Source of the DNA: Eubacteriales bacterium
GTDB taxonomy: Bacteria; Bacillota; Clostridia; JANYKE01
Reading direction: 5' to 3'
Assembly (NCBI GenBank): GCA_025361685.1
Contig: JANYKE010000193.1
Coordinates: 1-8,154, forward strand
Length of the DNA: 8,154 bases
Shown here: positions 1-5,939 of the stretch, one piece after another
How the letters are laid out: the number at the start of each line of letters is the position of its first letter
Numbering within the stretch: the first letter of the stretch is position 1
Made by a program: the position numbers and the translations under genes
Notes under the pieces: generated by a model
Seen by the model: only the letters and a program-made list of their open reading frames with translations
The model's database searches: none
What the model was told of the DNA's origin: nothing

Positions 1-1
1 T

Positions 2-1267
2 GCAATTGCATGGAAGCTTTCACAGAATGAAAGGGTAAATAAGATTACATGCATACCGGGCAATGGCGGGATTTCGCAGATGAGCAAGGTTGAGTGTGTG
101 CCTGAAATTAAAGCAACACAGATTGATAAGATTGTTGAATATGCGTTTAAGGAGCAGCCGGATTTGGTATTTGTTGCGCCCGACGATCCGCTCGCACTGG
201 GTCTTGTCGACAAACTTGAGGCCGCCGGAATAAAGGCATTTGGACCTCGTCAAAATGCAGCAATTATCGAGAGCAGCAAGGCATTTTCAAAAGGATTTAT
301 GAAGGCAAACAATATTCCGACGGCGGAGTATGAGATATTTACTGACAGCGATAAAGCCAAAGCTTATATAGACGAAATCGGAGTGCCGGTTTTTATTAAA
401 GCCGACGGCGTTGCGCTGGGCAAGGGTGCAATCGAGTGTTCTACTGTTGAGATTGCTTATCAGGCAGTTGAAGATATGATGATAAAAAAAGTTTTCGGTG
501 CATCAGGGGAGACGATTGTTATCGAGGAGTTTATGACCGGACCTGAGATTACTGTGCTCGCATTTGCAGATGGCAAGACTGTTGTTCCGATGCTAAGCTC
601 ACAGGATCACAAGCGTGCATACGATAATGATAAAGGTTTGAACACCGGTGGCATGGGAGCTTATACACCTGTACCGACAGAAGTCTACAGCGACGAAATT
701 GCACAGACTTGCATGGAGAAAATTTTTGAGCCGACAATCAGAATAATGGCCGAAATGGGCAGGCCGCTTAAGGGCATAATTTATTATGGCTTAATGTTGA
801 CTCCAAACGGACCAAAGGTCATCGAGTATAATGCTCGGTTCGGAGATCCTGAAACACAGCCAATGCTTATGATGCTGGAAACAGATTTGCTAGATGTTGT
901 TGAGGCAATCATGGATGAGAGACTGGCAGAAATTGACATAAAATGGAAATCGGGAGCAGCTGCGTGTGTAGTTGCGGCATCAGGCGGTTATCCCCAGGAG
1001 TATGATAAAGGGTTTCCGATTAAAGGTATTGCTGAGGCAGAAGACACAGTATCGGATGGAAGCGTTGTTGTATTTCATGCAGGAACAGCATATGATTCCA
1101 ACAGCGGCGAGTACCTGACGGCAGGAGGAAGAGTCCTTGGTATCACGGCAACAGGTAAGGACGTTGACGAAGCACTGGACAAGGCATATGCAGCATTAAA
1201 AGAAATAAGTTTTGAAAAAATGGAATTCAGGACGGATATAGGAGCACGTGCAAGGAAAATTGGCTAA
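2..1267 (+). CDS. purD: Phosphoribosylamine-glycine ligase (GAR synthetase), missing its first ~13 residues
   Basis: PurD joins glycine to 5-phosphoribosylamine with ATP to make glycinamide ribonucleotide, an early cytoplasmic step of de novo purine synthesis. The frame is open from base 2 and begins with AIAWKLSQ, which in PurD directly follows the N-terminal GGGGREH loop, so the true start lies about 40 bases upstream of the window. Visible ATP-grasp signatures are KADGVALGKG (398-427), QDHKRAYDNDKG followed by NTGGMGAY (641-664), and the catalytic/metal-binding NARFGDPETQ (830-859). The C-terminal PurD domain follows with GGYP and AGGRVLGITA. The visible 421 residues match the family length of about 425-435 with only the tip absent. 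The internal ATG at 80 is not the start, because the PurD match extends upstream of it. The gene ends 7 bases before nadD-yqeK and is probably co-transcribed with it. Identification is very secure. Confidence 0.97.
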   Translation, partial: AIAWKLSQNERVNKITCIPGNGGISQMSKVECVPEIKATQIDKIVEYAFKEQPDLVFVAPDDPLALGLVDKLEAAGIKAFGPRQNAAIIESSKAFSKGFMKANNIPTAEYEIFTDSDKAKAYIDEIGVPVFIKADGVALGKGAIECSTVEIAYQAVEDMMIKKVFGASGETIVIEEFMTGPEITVLAFADGKTVVPMLSSQDHKRAYDNDKGLNTGGMGAYTPVPTEVYSDEIAQTCMEKIFEPTIRIMAEMGRPLKGIIYYGLMLTPNGPKVIEYNARFGDPETQPMLMMLETDLLDVVEAIMDERLAEIDIKWKSGAAACVVAASGGYPQEYDKGFPIKGIAEAEDTVSDGSVVVFHAGTAYDSNSGEYLTAGGRVLGITATGKDVDEALDKAYAALKEISFEKMEFRTDIGARARKIG

Positions 1268-1274
1268 AAAAAGT

Positions 1275-2492
1275 ATGACAAAATCAATCGGTATTCTTGG
1301 CGGTACATTCGATCCGGTTCACAAAGGTCACCTTAAGCTCGCGGCAATTGCTTGCGAGCGTTTTAGACTGGATAAGATTTTGTTTATCCCTTGCAATGAT
1401 CCGCCGCATAAAATGAAAGACAGAATAGCCAACAGCAATGATAGACTCAATATGCTCGAGAAGGCAATTGATGATGCCAACATTTACAGACCGAATCACA
1501 AATTTGAAGTGAGTACTGTTGAGATGGATCGGCAGGGCAAGACATACACTATAGATACACTTATTCAACTAAAAGAGATTTACGGTGATGGTTGCAATTT
1601 TTATTTCATTATTGGTGCGGATGTTGTAATGGATCTTGTTACCTGGCGCAATTTTGAAGAGGTTTTCAGACTTGTGAAATTTATTGCTTTCAACCGACAG
1701 GGATTTCCAGCAGCCAAGACACAAAAACAAATTGATTTTCTTAAAGAAAAATATGGCGCGAAAATCAGTCTTGTTAATACTGACTTGATAAAAGTATCTT
1801 CAACCGAAATACGCGAAGAATTATTAGAGATAAAAAAATCCGATACAATAAAAGATGAAATGCTCATGACGACATACGACTATATTATTTTAAACAACCT
1901 GTACGGATATTTTGACAAGCTTAAAAAAGTAATTCTTGCTGATTTGAAAAGCAGTCTTCGCAAGGACAGGTACGAGCATACTGTGAGCGTAATGGACACG
2001 GCATGCGAGCTTGCCATTCGTTTCGAATATGACACGAATAAAGCGCAGTTGGCTGCAATGCTTCATGATGTAGTCAAAGAATATCCGATAGAAAAACTGC
2101 AGGCAATTTGCTTGAAATCAGGACGAGGCCTTGACAAATGTTCGCGCAACAGTACGAATTTGCTTCATGGACCCGCAGCTGCATTTATTATTGAGGAAAA
2201 ATATGGTATAATAGGCAATGAGATAAGTAATTCAATTTACTATCACACCACAGGACGCGGAAACATGTCAATGCTTGAGAAGATAGTGTACGTTGCAGAT
2301 AAGATTGAGCCACTCAACAATTTTAATGGAATTGACAAAGTCAGAAAAGTTGCAAAAAAAAGTATTGATGAGGCATTGCTTATTCTTCTGGAAAAAAGTA
2401 TTGAAAGAGTAAAGACTGAACAAAAAGAATTGCACTCACTTCAAAGCAGCGCATTTAACCATTACAACAAGGCACTTAAAACAAAAAAATAA
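1275..2492 (+). CDS. nadD-yqeK: Fused nicotinate-nucleotide adenylyltransferase (NadD) and YqeK-type HD phosphohydrolase
   Basis: This is a 405-residue two-domain protein. Residues 1-211 are NadD, which makes nicotinate adenine dinucleotide from NaMN and ATP: nucleotide-binding GGTFDPVHKGH at 9-19, a late SSTEIR at 175-180, and the usual NadD ending LYG at 209-211. Residues ~213-405 are a YqeK HD-domain phosphohydrolase, a family known to split Ap4A symmetrically: RYEH (H235), the LHD pair H264/D265, HGPAAA (H298), HTTG (H324) and ADKIEP (D342), so all expected metal ligands are present. The two genes are usually separate neighbours in Firmicutes; here they read through in one frame with almost no linker. 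I chose ATG 1275 because NadD proteins begin just before IGIxGGTFDP. GTG 1248 and TTG 1260 are in-frame alternatives that would overlap purD; AAGGA at 1252-1256 sits poorly for any of the three. Functions come from family knowledge; the fusion is seen directly. Confidence 0.93.
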   Translation: MTKSIGILGGTFDPVHKGHLKLAAIACERFRLDKILFIPCNDPPHKMKDRIANSNDRLNMLEKAIDDANIYRPNHKFEVSTVEMDRQGKTYTIDTLIQLKEIYGDGCNFYFIIGADVVMDLVTWRNFEEVFRLVKFIAFNRQGFPAAKTQKQIDFLKEKYGAKISLVNTDLIKVSSTEIREELLEIKKSDTIKDEMLMTTYDYIILNNLYGYFDKLKKVILADLKSSLRKDRYEHTVSVMDTACELAIRFEYDTNKAQLAAMLHDVVKEYPIEKLQAICLKSGRGLDKCSRNSTNLLHGPAAAFIIEEKYGIIGNEISNSIYYHTTGRGNMSMLEKIVYVADKIEPLNNFNGIDKVRKVAKKSIDEALLILLEKSIERVKTEQKELHSLQSSAFNHYNKALKTKK

Positions 2493-2505
2493 TTTTGAAA
2501 ACACG

Positions 2506-2511
2506 AGGAGG
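2506..2511 (+). promoter_or_regulatory. Strong ribosome binding site of rsfS
   Basis: A full AGGAGG lies 4 bases before ATG 2516. It decides the start of rsfS: the frame is open back to a TTG at 2495, but that codon lies upstream of this site and has no such site of its own. Confidence 0.85.
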
Positions 2512-2515
2512 ATTT

Positions 2516-2881
2516 ATGGATTCAGTACAACTGGCAGATATTATTAAAGCGGTACTAGAAGATAAAAAAGGTATAAACATAAATATTATAGATGTGTCAA
2601 AGTCATCAATTGGCGCAGACTTTTTTTTAATTGCGAGTGGTACATCGGTAACACACATTAAAGCTCTTTCCGACAGCGTCGATGAAAAAATGAAAAAAGA
2701 TTACAATATTCTTCCTATGCATGTCGAAGGATACAATACTGCAAGATGGATATTGATGGATTATAGAGACGTAATTGTTCACATTTTCCACAGTGATGAC
2801 AGAGATAATTACGAATTAGATGACTTATGGAATGATGGTGCGATGAAGTGGCGAGAGGAAGCTGGAGCAGCGAAAGAATAA
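2516..2881 (+). CDS. rsfS: Ribosomal silencing factor RsfS (Iojap/YbeB family)
   Basis: RsfS binds ribosomal protein uL14 on the large subunit and blocks subunit joining, lowering translation when nutrients are short (family knowledge). The 121-residue product has the usual family length. It carries the expected blocks in order: ADFFLIASGTS (34-44), HVEG (69-72), W78, DYRDVIVHIF (82-91) and the YELDDLW ending (99-105). The usual Gly of the DYGDVVVH block is Arg84 here, a small deviation. The start is fixed by AGGAGG four bases upstream. The gene follows nadD-yqeK by 23 bases, the common Firmicutes order, although the LytR-type gene often found between yqeK and rsfS is absent. It is expected to be expressed with the NadD-YqeK protein. 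Confidence 0.95.
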   Translation: MDSVQLADIIKAVLEDKKGININIIDVSKSSIGADFFLIASGTSVTHIKALSDSVDEKMKKDYNILPMHVEGYNTARWILMDYRDVIVHIFHSDDRDNYELDDLWNDGAMKWREEAGAAKE

Positions 2882-2925
2882 ACTCGGCAAAAAAAATAGT
2901 TCGTTTTATATTGGGCAAGCAGCAC

Positions 2926-4272
2926 ATGATGATCAGAAAAAAAGTTGCTTCAGTTGTTTTCCCATCCGTTGTTGAACAGACTTTAGTTATGGTAGTAGGA
3001 GTTGTTTCAACTATTATGGTCAGCCATCTCGGAAGCGTTGCGATTTCCGGAGTCGGCATGACCAATATTTTTATGAATTTGTTGATTTCAATGTTTGCTG
3101 CAATTTCAACGGGGACAACAGTATTGATTGCCCGGCTTATTGGTGAAGGAAATATTTCCGACGCAAGACGCGCGCTCAAACAATCAGCACAAGTTGGAGC
3201 AGCACTTTCATTTGTGCTCGCGGTTTTGTTTTTTACTTTTGCAAATCAAATTATCGGATTGGTTTTTGGACGTGCCGATGCTGAGGTTATTGCAACTTCA
3301 ACTTTGTATATCAAAATAATGATGTTCTCTTTTCCTACTGTAATTGTGAACGTTATTCTTAACGGATCCCTTCGGGGTTCCGGCGACACAAAGACTCCGA
3401 TGAAGGTTGCGTGGCTGGTAAATGCAATAAATATCAGCGCGGGAATTTTCCTTATCTTTCAGTACAATATCGATGGAGTTTCATTTGGAATGGGATTGGG
3501 CGTTATGGGCGCAGCAATCGCAACAGGAATAGCGAGATTTGTTGGATGCGTCATTACAGTTTCAATTATTGTATTCCGCAATTCGCCGATCAGAACAAAT
3601 TTATTTGGAAGGCCCGGAATTGACAAAACATTGTTTAAACGAATGTTCAGGATCGGAATTCCATCGGCAATGGAACAGCTTCTGCTGCAGGGCGGAATCT
3701 TTGCAATGCAGGTAATAATTTCCGGTCTAGGAATAATAACCATTGCTGTTTTCCAAATTGTTCAAAGCATTAACTCAACAATATTTTCATCGGTGTCCGG
3801 GTTCGGATTTGCCGCAACCGCGCTTGTTGGCAAAAGTCTTGGAGCCAGAAAGTTAAGGCGTGCCGAAGCTTTTGGATATGAAAATATGTTTCAGGCAGTA
3901 GCTCTATCGTCTGTTCTTACTATAATACTATTTATACTTGCACCATTTGTTGTGCAAATATATTCATCGGATCCGGAAGTAATTGCAGTCGGAATTACAG
4001 CAGTGCGTGTCTCATGCAGTTTTCAGATAATACTTGCACTAAACATGACTCAGGCAAATGCTCTGCGTGCCGCCGGCGACGTAAAATATACTCTTGTTAC
4101 GAGCATACTTGGGGTTTGGGCATTCAGAATATTGTTCATGCTGTTCATCGCAATTCCACTTAATATGGGCGCTCCGGGCGCATTCCTGGCAATGGCCATC
4201 GATTACTTTGTGCGCACAATATTATACACAGTCAGATTCCGCAAAGGCAACTGGAAATACATTAGGTTTTAG
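2926..4272 (+). CDS. MATE-family multidrug/cation antiporter
   Basis: This is an integral membrane protein of 448 residues, the usual MATE length, with a pattern of about twelve hydrophobic segments. The two halves repeat the same signatures: TGTTVLIARLIGEG (62-75) against ATALVGKSLGA (297-307), and RGSGDTKTP (150-158) against RAAGDVKY (381-388). IPSAMEQ (245-251) opens the second half, as expected. MATE proteins export drugs or organic cations in exchange for Na+ or H+; the substrate here cannot be read from sequence. The start is uncertain. ATG 2926 (or 2929) gives the family-like N-terminus but has no clear Shine-Dalgarno. The frame is also open from GTG 2848, which would overlap rsfS by 34 bases, and from TTG 2911. 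Translation may be coupled to rsfS. The 3' end overlaps ribU on the other strand by 11 bases. Confidence 0.92.
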   Translation: MMIRKKVASVVFPSVVEQTLVMVVGVVSTIMVSHLGSVAISGVGMTNIFMNLLISMFAAISTGTTVLIARLIGEGNISDARRALKQSAQVGAALSFVLAVLFFTFANQIIGLVFGRADAEVIATSTLYIKIMMFSFPTVIVNVILNGSLRGSGDTKTPMKVAWLVNAINISAGIFLIFQYNIDGVSFGMGLGVMGAAIATGIARFVGCVITVSIIVFRNSPIRTNLFGRPGIDKTLFKRMFRIGIPSAMEQLLLQGGIFAMQVIISGLGIITIAVFQIVQSINSTIFSSVSGFGFAATALVGKSLGARKLRRAEAFGYENMFQAVALSSVLTIILFILAPFVVQIYSSDPEVIAVGITAVRVSCSFQIILALNMTQANALRAAGDVKYTLVTSILGVWAFRILFMLFIAIPLNMGAPGAFLAMAIDYFVRTILYTVRFRKGNWKYIRF

Positions 4273-4870
4273 CACCCTTAATCAGCGGCGAAAGCTGTTT
4301 GTAAATAAGAAAAGCGAGAACAACGTTAATTAATCCCTTTATGAATGTGAAAGGCATATTGAACCAAATCAAGGCATCCCAGATGTTATTCACATTTGGG
4401 TTTATAACTTTGTACATTCCTATAATTGCTTCCATAGGCATAAAATTTGTATATATTGGATAGACAATATAGTAGTTCACAAATACACTGAATATTGCCA
4501 TAGCGAATGCGCCAATAAAAGATCCTATTACAGCACCCTTAAGATTATTCATTTTCTTGTATACAAGGCCTGCAATAAATACGAAGGTCGCACTTAACAA
4601 AAAGTTACACAGTTCTCCAACTCCTCCGCTTGTTGTAGCAAAAAGATGAATAGAATTTTTAAGCAGGCACACAACCACGCCGCTTAGCGGTCCAAGCGCA
4701 AATGCGGCAATCAATGCCGGAAGATCTGAAAAATCGAGTTTAATAAAACCCGGCATGAGAGGAACAGGAAATTCGAAATACATTAAGACTGTTGCGATTG
4801 CTGCGAGGATGGCTGTTGTTGTCATTTTGCGCACGGTGATTTTACTTCTGAAATTGATAATAGAACTCAT
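4262..4870 (-). CDS. ribU: Riboflavin transporter RibU, substrate-binding (S) component of an ECF transporter
   Basis: RibU binds riboflavin in the membrane and is driven by the shared ECF module (EcfA/A'/T), which is not in this window. The 202-residue protein has the usual size, with about six hydrophobic segments. It shows the family blocks: MPGFIKLDFSDLPALIAAFALGP (39-61), KNSIHLFATTSGGVGELCNF (71-90), and a C-terminal FIKGLINVVLAFLIYK (176-191). ATG 4870 is chosen because AAAGGGG lies nine bases upstream and the protein begins with the short polar stretch typical of RibU. A longer open frame upstream only reads through the riboswitch. The FMN riboswitch just ahead confirms the substrate assignment independently. 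The gene is apparently monocistronic and converges on the MATE gene with an 11-base overlap of coding ends. Confidence 0.96.
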   Translation of the reverse strand: MSSIINFRSKITVRKMTTTAILAAIATVLMYFEFPVPLMPGFIKLDFSDLPALIAAFALGPLSGVVVCLLKNSIHLFATTSGGVGELCNFLLSATFVFIAGLVYKKMNNLKGAVIGSFIGAFAMAIFSVFVNYYIVYPIYTNFMPMEAIIGMYKVINPNVNNIWDALIWFNMPFTFIKGLINVVLAFLIYKQLSPLIKGAKT

Positions 4871-4875
4871 ATGAT

Positions 4876-5015
4876 GATACCCCTTTCTTCCATCCGGACT
4901 ATACCGTCGGCACCGGAATCTAACCGGTTCAGCCTCGTTAAATTTTCGAGGGTAGCGGGCTCTCATAATGATTACCGCCGGTAAGGGAATCTCACCCTTC
5001 CTTAAAATAAATATC
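4876..5015 (-). ncRNA. FMN riboswitch (RFN element) controlling ribU
   Basis: The conserved RFN core is all visible on the minus strand: AGGGTGAGATTCCC, ACCGGCGGTAAT, GAGCCCGC, GCCGACGGTATAGTC and GGATGG. The helices can be drawn: P2 from 4995-4999 with 4983-4987; P4 from 4947-4951 with 4933-4937 (CCTCG/CGAGG); P5 from 4924-4928 with 4912-4916 (ACCGG/CCGGT); P6 from 4906-4908 with 4897-4899. P1 pairs GAUAUUUAUUUU (5004-5015) with GAAAGGGGUAUC (4876-4887): 11 of 12 positions pair, four as G-U, with one A-G mismatch. P1 contains the ribU Shine-Dalgarno. There is no room or U-run for an intrinsic terminator before ATG 4870. I therefore infer translational control: bound FMN stabilises P1 and hides the site, reducing riboflavin uptake. 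Confidence 0.97.
4880..4886 (-). promoter_or_regulatory. ribU ribosome binding site, buried in riboswitch helix P1
   Basis: AAAGGGG on the minus strand lies nine bases before ATG 4870. All seven bases fall inside the 3' arm of the predicted P1 helix of the FMN riboswitch, so access to the site should depend on whether P1 forms. Confidence 0.75.
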
Positions 5016-5021
5016 AATATG

Positions 5022-5050
5022 ATTATAAAGGCGTTAGCACAGTATGTCAA
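5022..5050 (-). promoter_or_regulatory. Consensus housekeeping sigma promoter of ribU
   Basis: On the minus strand, TTGACA (5045-5050) and TATAAT (5022-5027) are separated by exactly 17 bases, a perfect match to the vegetative sigma consensus. The expected start of transcription, six to seven bases after the -10 box, falls at about 5015. That is the first base of the predicted P1 helix, so the transcript would start directly with the riboswitch. Confidence 0.9.
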
Positions 5051-5126
5051 GCGGCGCGCGGATTACAAAGAATAACAGAGGAAATTGTCGAAAAAGTTAT
5101 ATTTTGAAGAGTTAAAAGGTTTTCCA

Positions 5127-5888
5127 ATGGGTGTCGGCAAAATAGTAAGTATGAACAAATTTATTTTTTTCAGCAAAGACACTATTTATGCTGACATTTT
5201 CGGGAAAAAGATTGCACTTGATAAAGGCGCCGCGATAATGGGGGGCGTATTGGTTCTGTGCATATTAATAGTAGTAGGAATTGTATTTTTTAAATCAAGC
5301 AATGCCGATGGAATTGTTATAGACAATACGCAGCCGACTGCCGCTCCGATTGAGACAGGCCTTCCGCAATCAACTGATAATGCATTTGATGTGGATAGAA
5401 ATAAGGAGATTAAAGTCTATGTTACAGGTCATGTGAAAAGCCCGGGGGTATTTAATCTTAAGGCAGGCAGTATTATTGCCGATGCAATATATTTAGCAGG
5501 TGGCGCAACAGAGGATGCGGCAATAGCAAATATAAATATGGTATATGTTTTAAAAGAAAATTCAATGATAACAGTTAAATCAAAGACTGAAGCCGAGGCG
5601 AACAAAGCAAACGTTGATAGCGCAACATTGGATTTCGGAGCCGGAATAAACTTTGTTTCAGGCAGTGATGTTATTGAAGAAAACGCAAACACCTCCGAGA
5701 TCATCAATATTAACAGCGCATCCGAAACTGACCTTCAAAAGCTCAAGGGGATTGGGCCAAAGAAAGCGCAAGATATTATTTCATACAGAGAGGAGAACGA
5801 ACCATTTAAAAAGATTGAGGATATAATGAATGTCAAAGGCATAGGGCAGGCAACATTTGAAAACATTAAAGCTAATATTACGGTTTGA
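5127..5888 (+). CDS. comEA: ComEA-like DNA-binding competence protein
   Basis: ComEA proteins are anchored outside the membrane by an N-terminal helix and bind double-stranded DNA for uptake through ComEC (family knowledge). In this 253-residue product a single membrane helix (37-55) follows about 36 mostly cytoplasmic residues. After it come a Thr/Pro-rich spacer, a SLBB domain (95-150, IKVYVTGHVKSPGVF... then LAGGA), an Ala/Glu/Ser-rich linker, and a C-terminal helix-hairpin-helix pair (192-253) with ININSAS, LKGIGPKKAQDII and NVKGIGQATFENI. I chose ATG 5127 because AAAAGG lies seven bases upstream. TTG 5085, with AGAGGA only two bases away, and ATG 5151 are alternatives. comEC is not next to it here, so an active uptake system cannot be claimed. 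Any promoter must lie in or near the ribU control region; TTAAAA-16-TATAAA at 5002-5029 is a weak candidate. Confidence 0.93.
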   Translation: MGVGKIVSMNKFIFFSKDTIYADIFGKKIALDKGAAIMGGVLVLCILIVVGIVFFKSSNADGIVIDNTQPTAAPIETGLPQSTDNAFDVDRNKEIKVYVTGHVKSPGVFNLKAGSIIADAIYLAGGATEDAAIANINMVYVLKENSMITVKSKTEAEANKANVDSATLDFGAGINFVSGSDVIEENANTSEIININSASETDLQKLKGIGPKKAQDIISYREENEPFKKIEDIMNVKGIGQATFENIKANITV

Positions 5889-5892
5889 TTTA

Positions 5893-5921
5893 TTGATTAT
5901 TATTATCTTGTAGTGTAAAAT
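5893..5921 (+). promoter_or_regulatory. Possible promoter of the metal ATPase gene
   Basis: TTGATT (5893-5898) and TAAAAT (5916-5921) are 17 bases apart. The spacing is ideal and the boxes match the vegetative consensus at 4 and 5 of 6 positions. Transcription would begin near 5928, giving a leader of only about 12 bases ahead of ATG 5940, which lowers confidence. No clear metal-regulator operator is visible. Read-through from comEA is the alternative. Confidence 0.35.
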
Positions 5922-5939
5922 TAGCACCGGAGGTCAAAT

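Noticed and set aside
80..1267. purD starting at ATG 80 as a complete gene
   Set aside because: In-frame codons from base 2 encode AIAWKLSQ...CIPGNGGIS, which matches the PurD N-terminal region; the gene is cut by the window edge.
2715..3179. 154-residue open frame on the minus strand across rsfS and the MATE start
   Set aside because: It is opposite two well-supported genes, with Ile/Thr-rich text typical of reverse frames and no family match.
4264..4340. Terminator between the MATE gene and ribU
   Set aside because: I could see no GC-rich hairpin followed by a T-run on either strand around the overlapping stops.
4871..5050. N-terminal extension of ribU to a start at 5050 (60 extra residues)
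   Set aside because: The extension reads through the FMN riboswitch and up to the -35 box; the Arg-rich text is not protein-like, and ATG 4870 has its own ribosome binding site.
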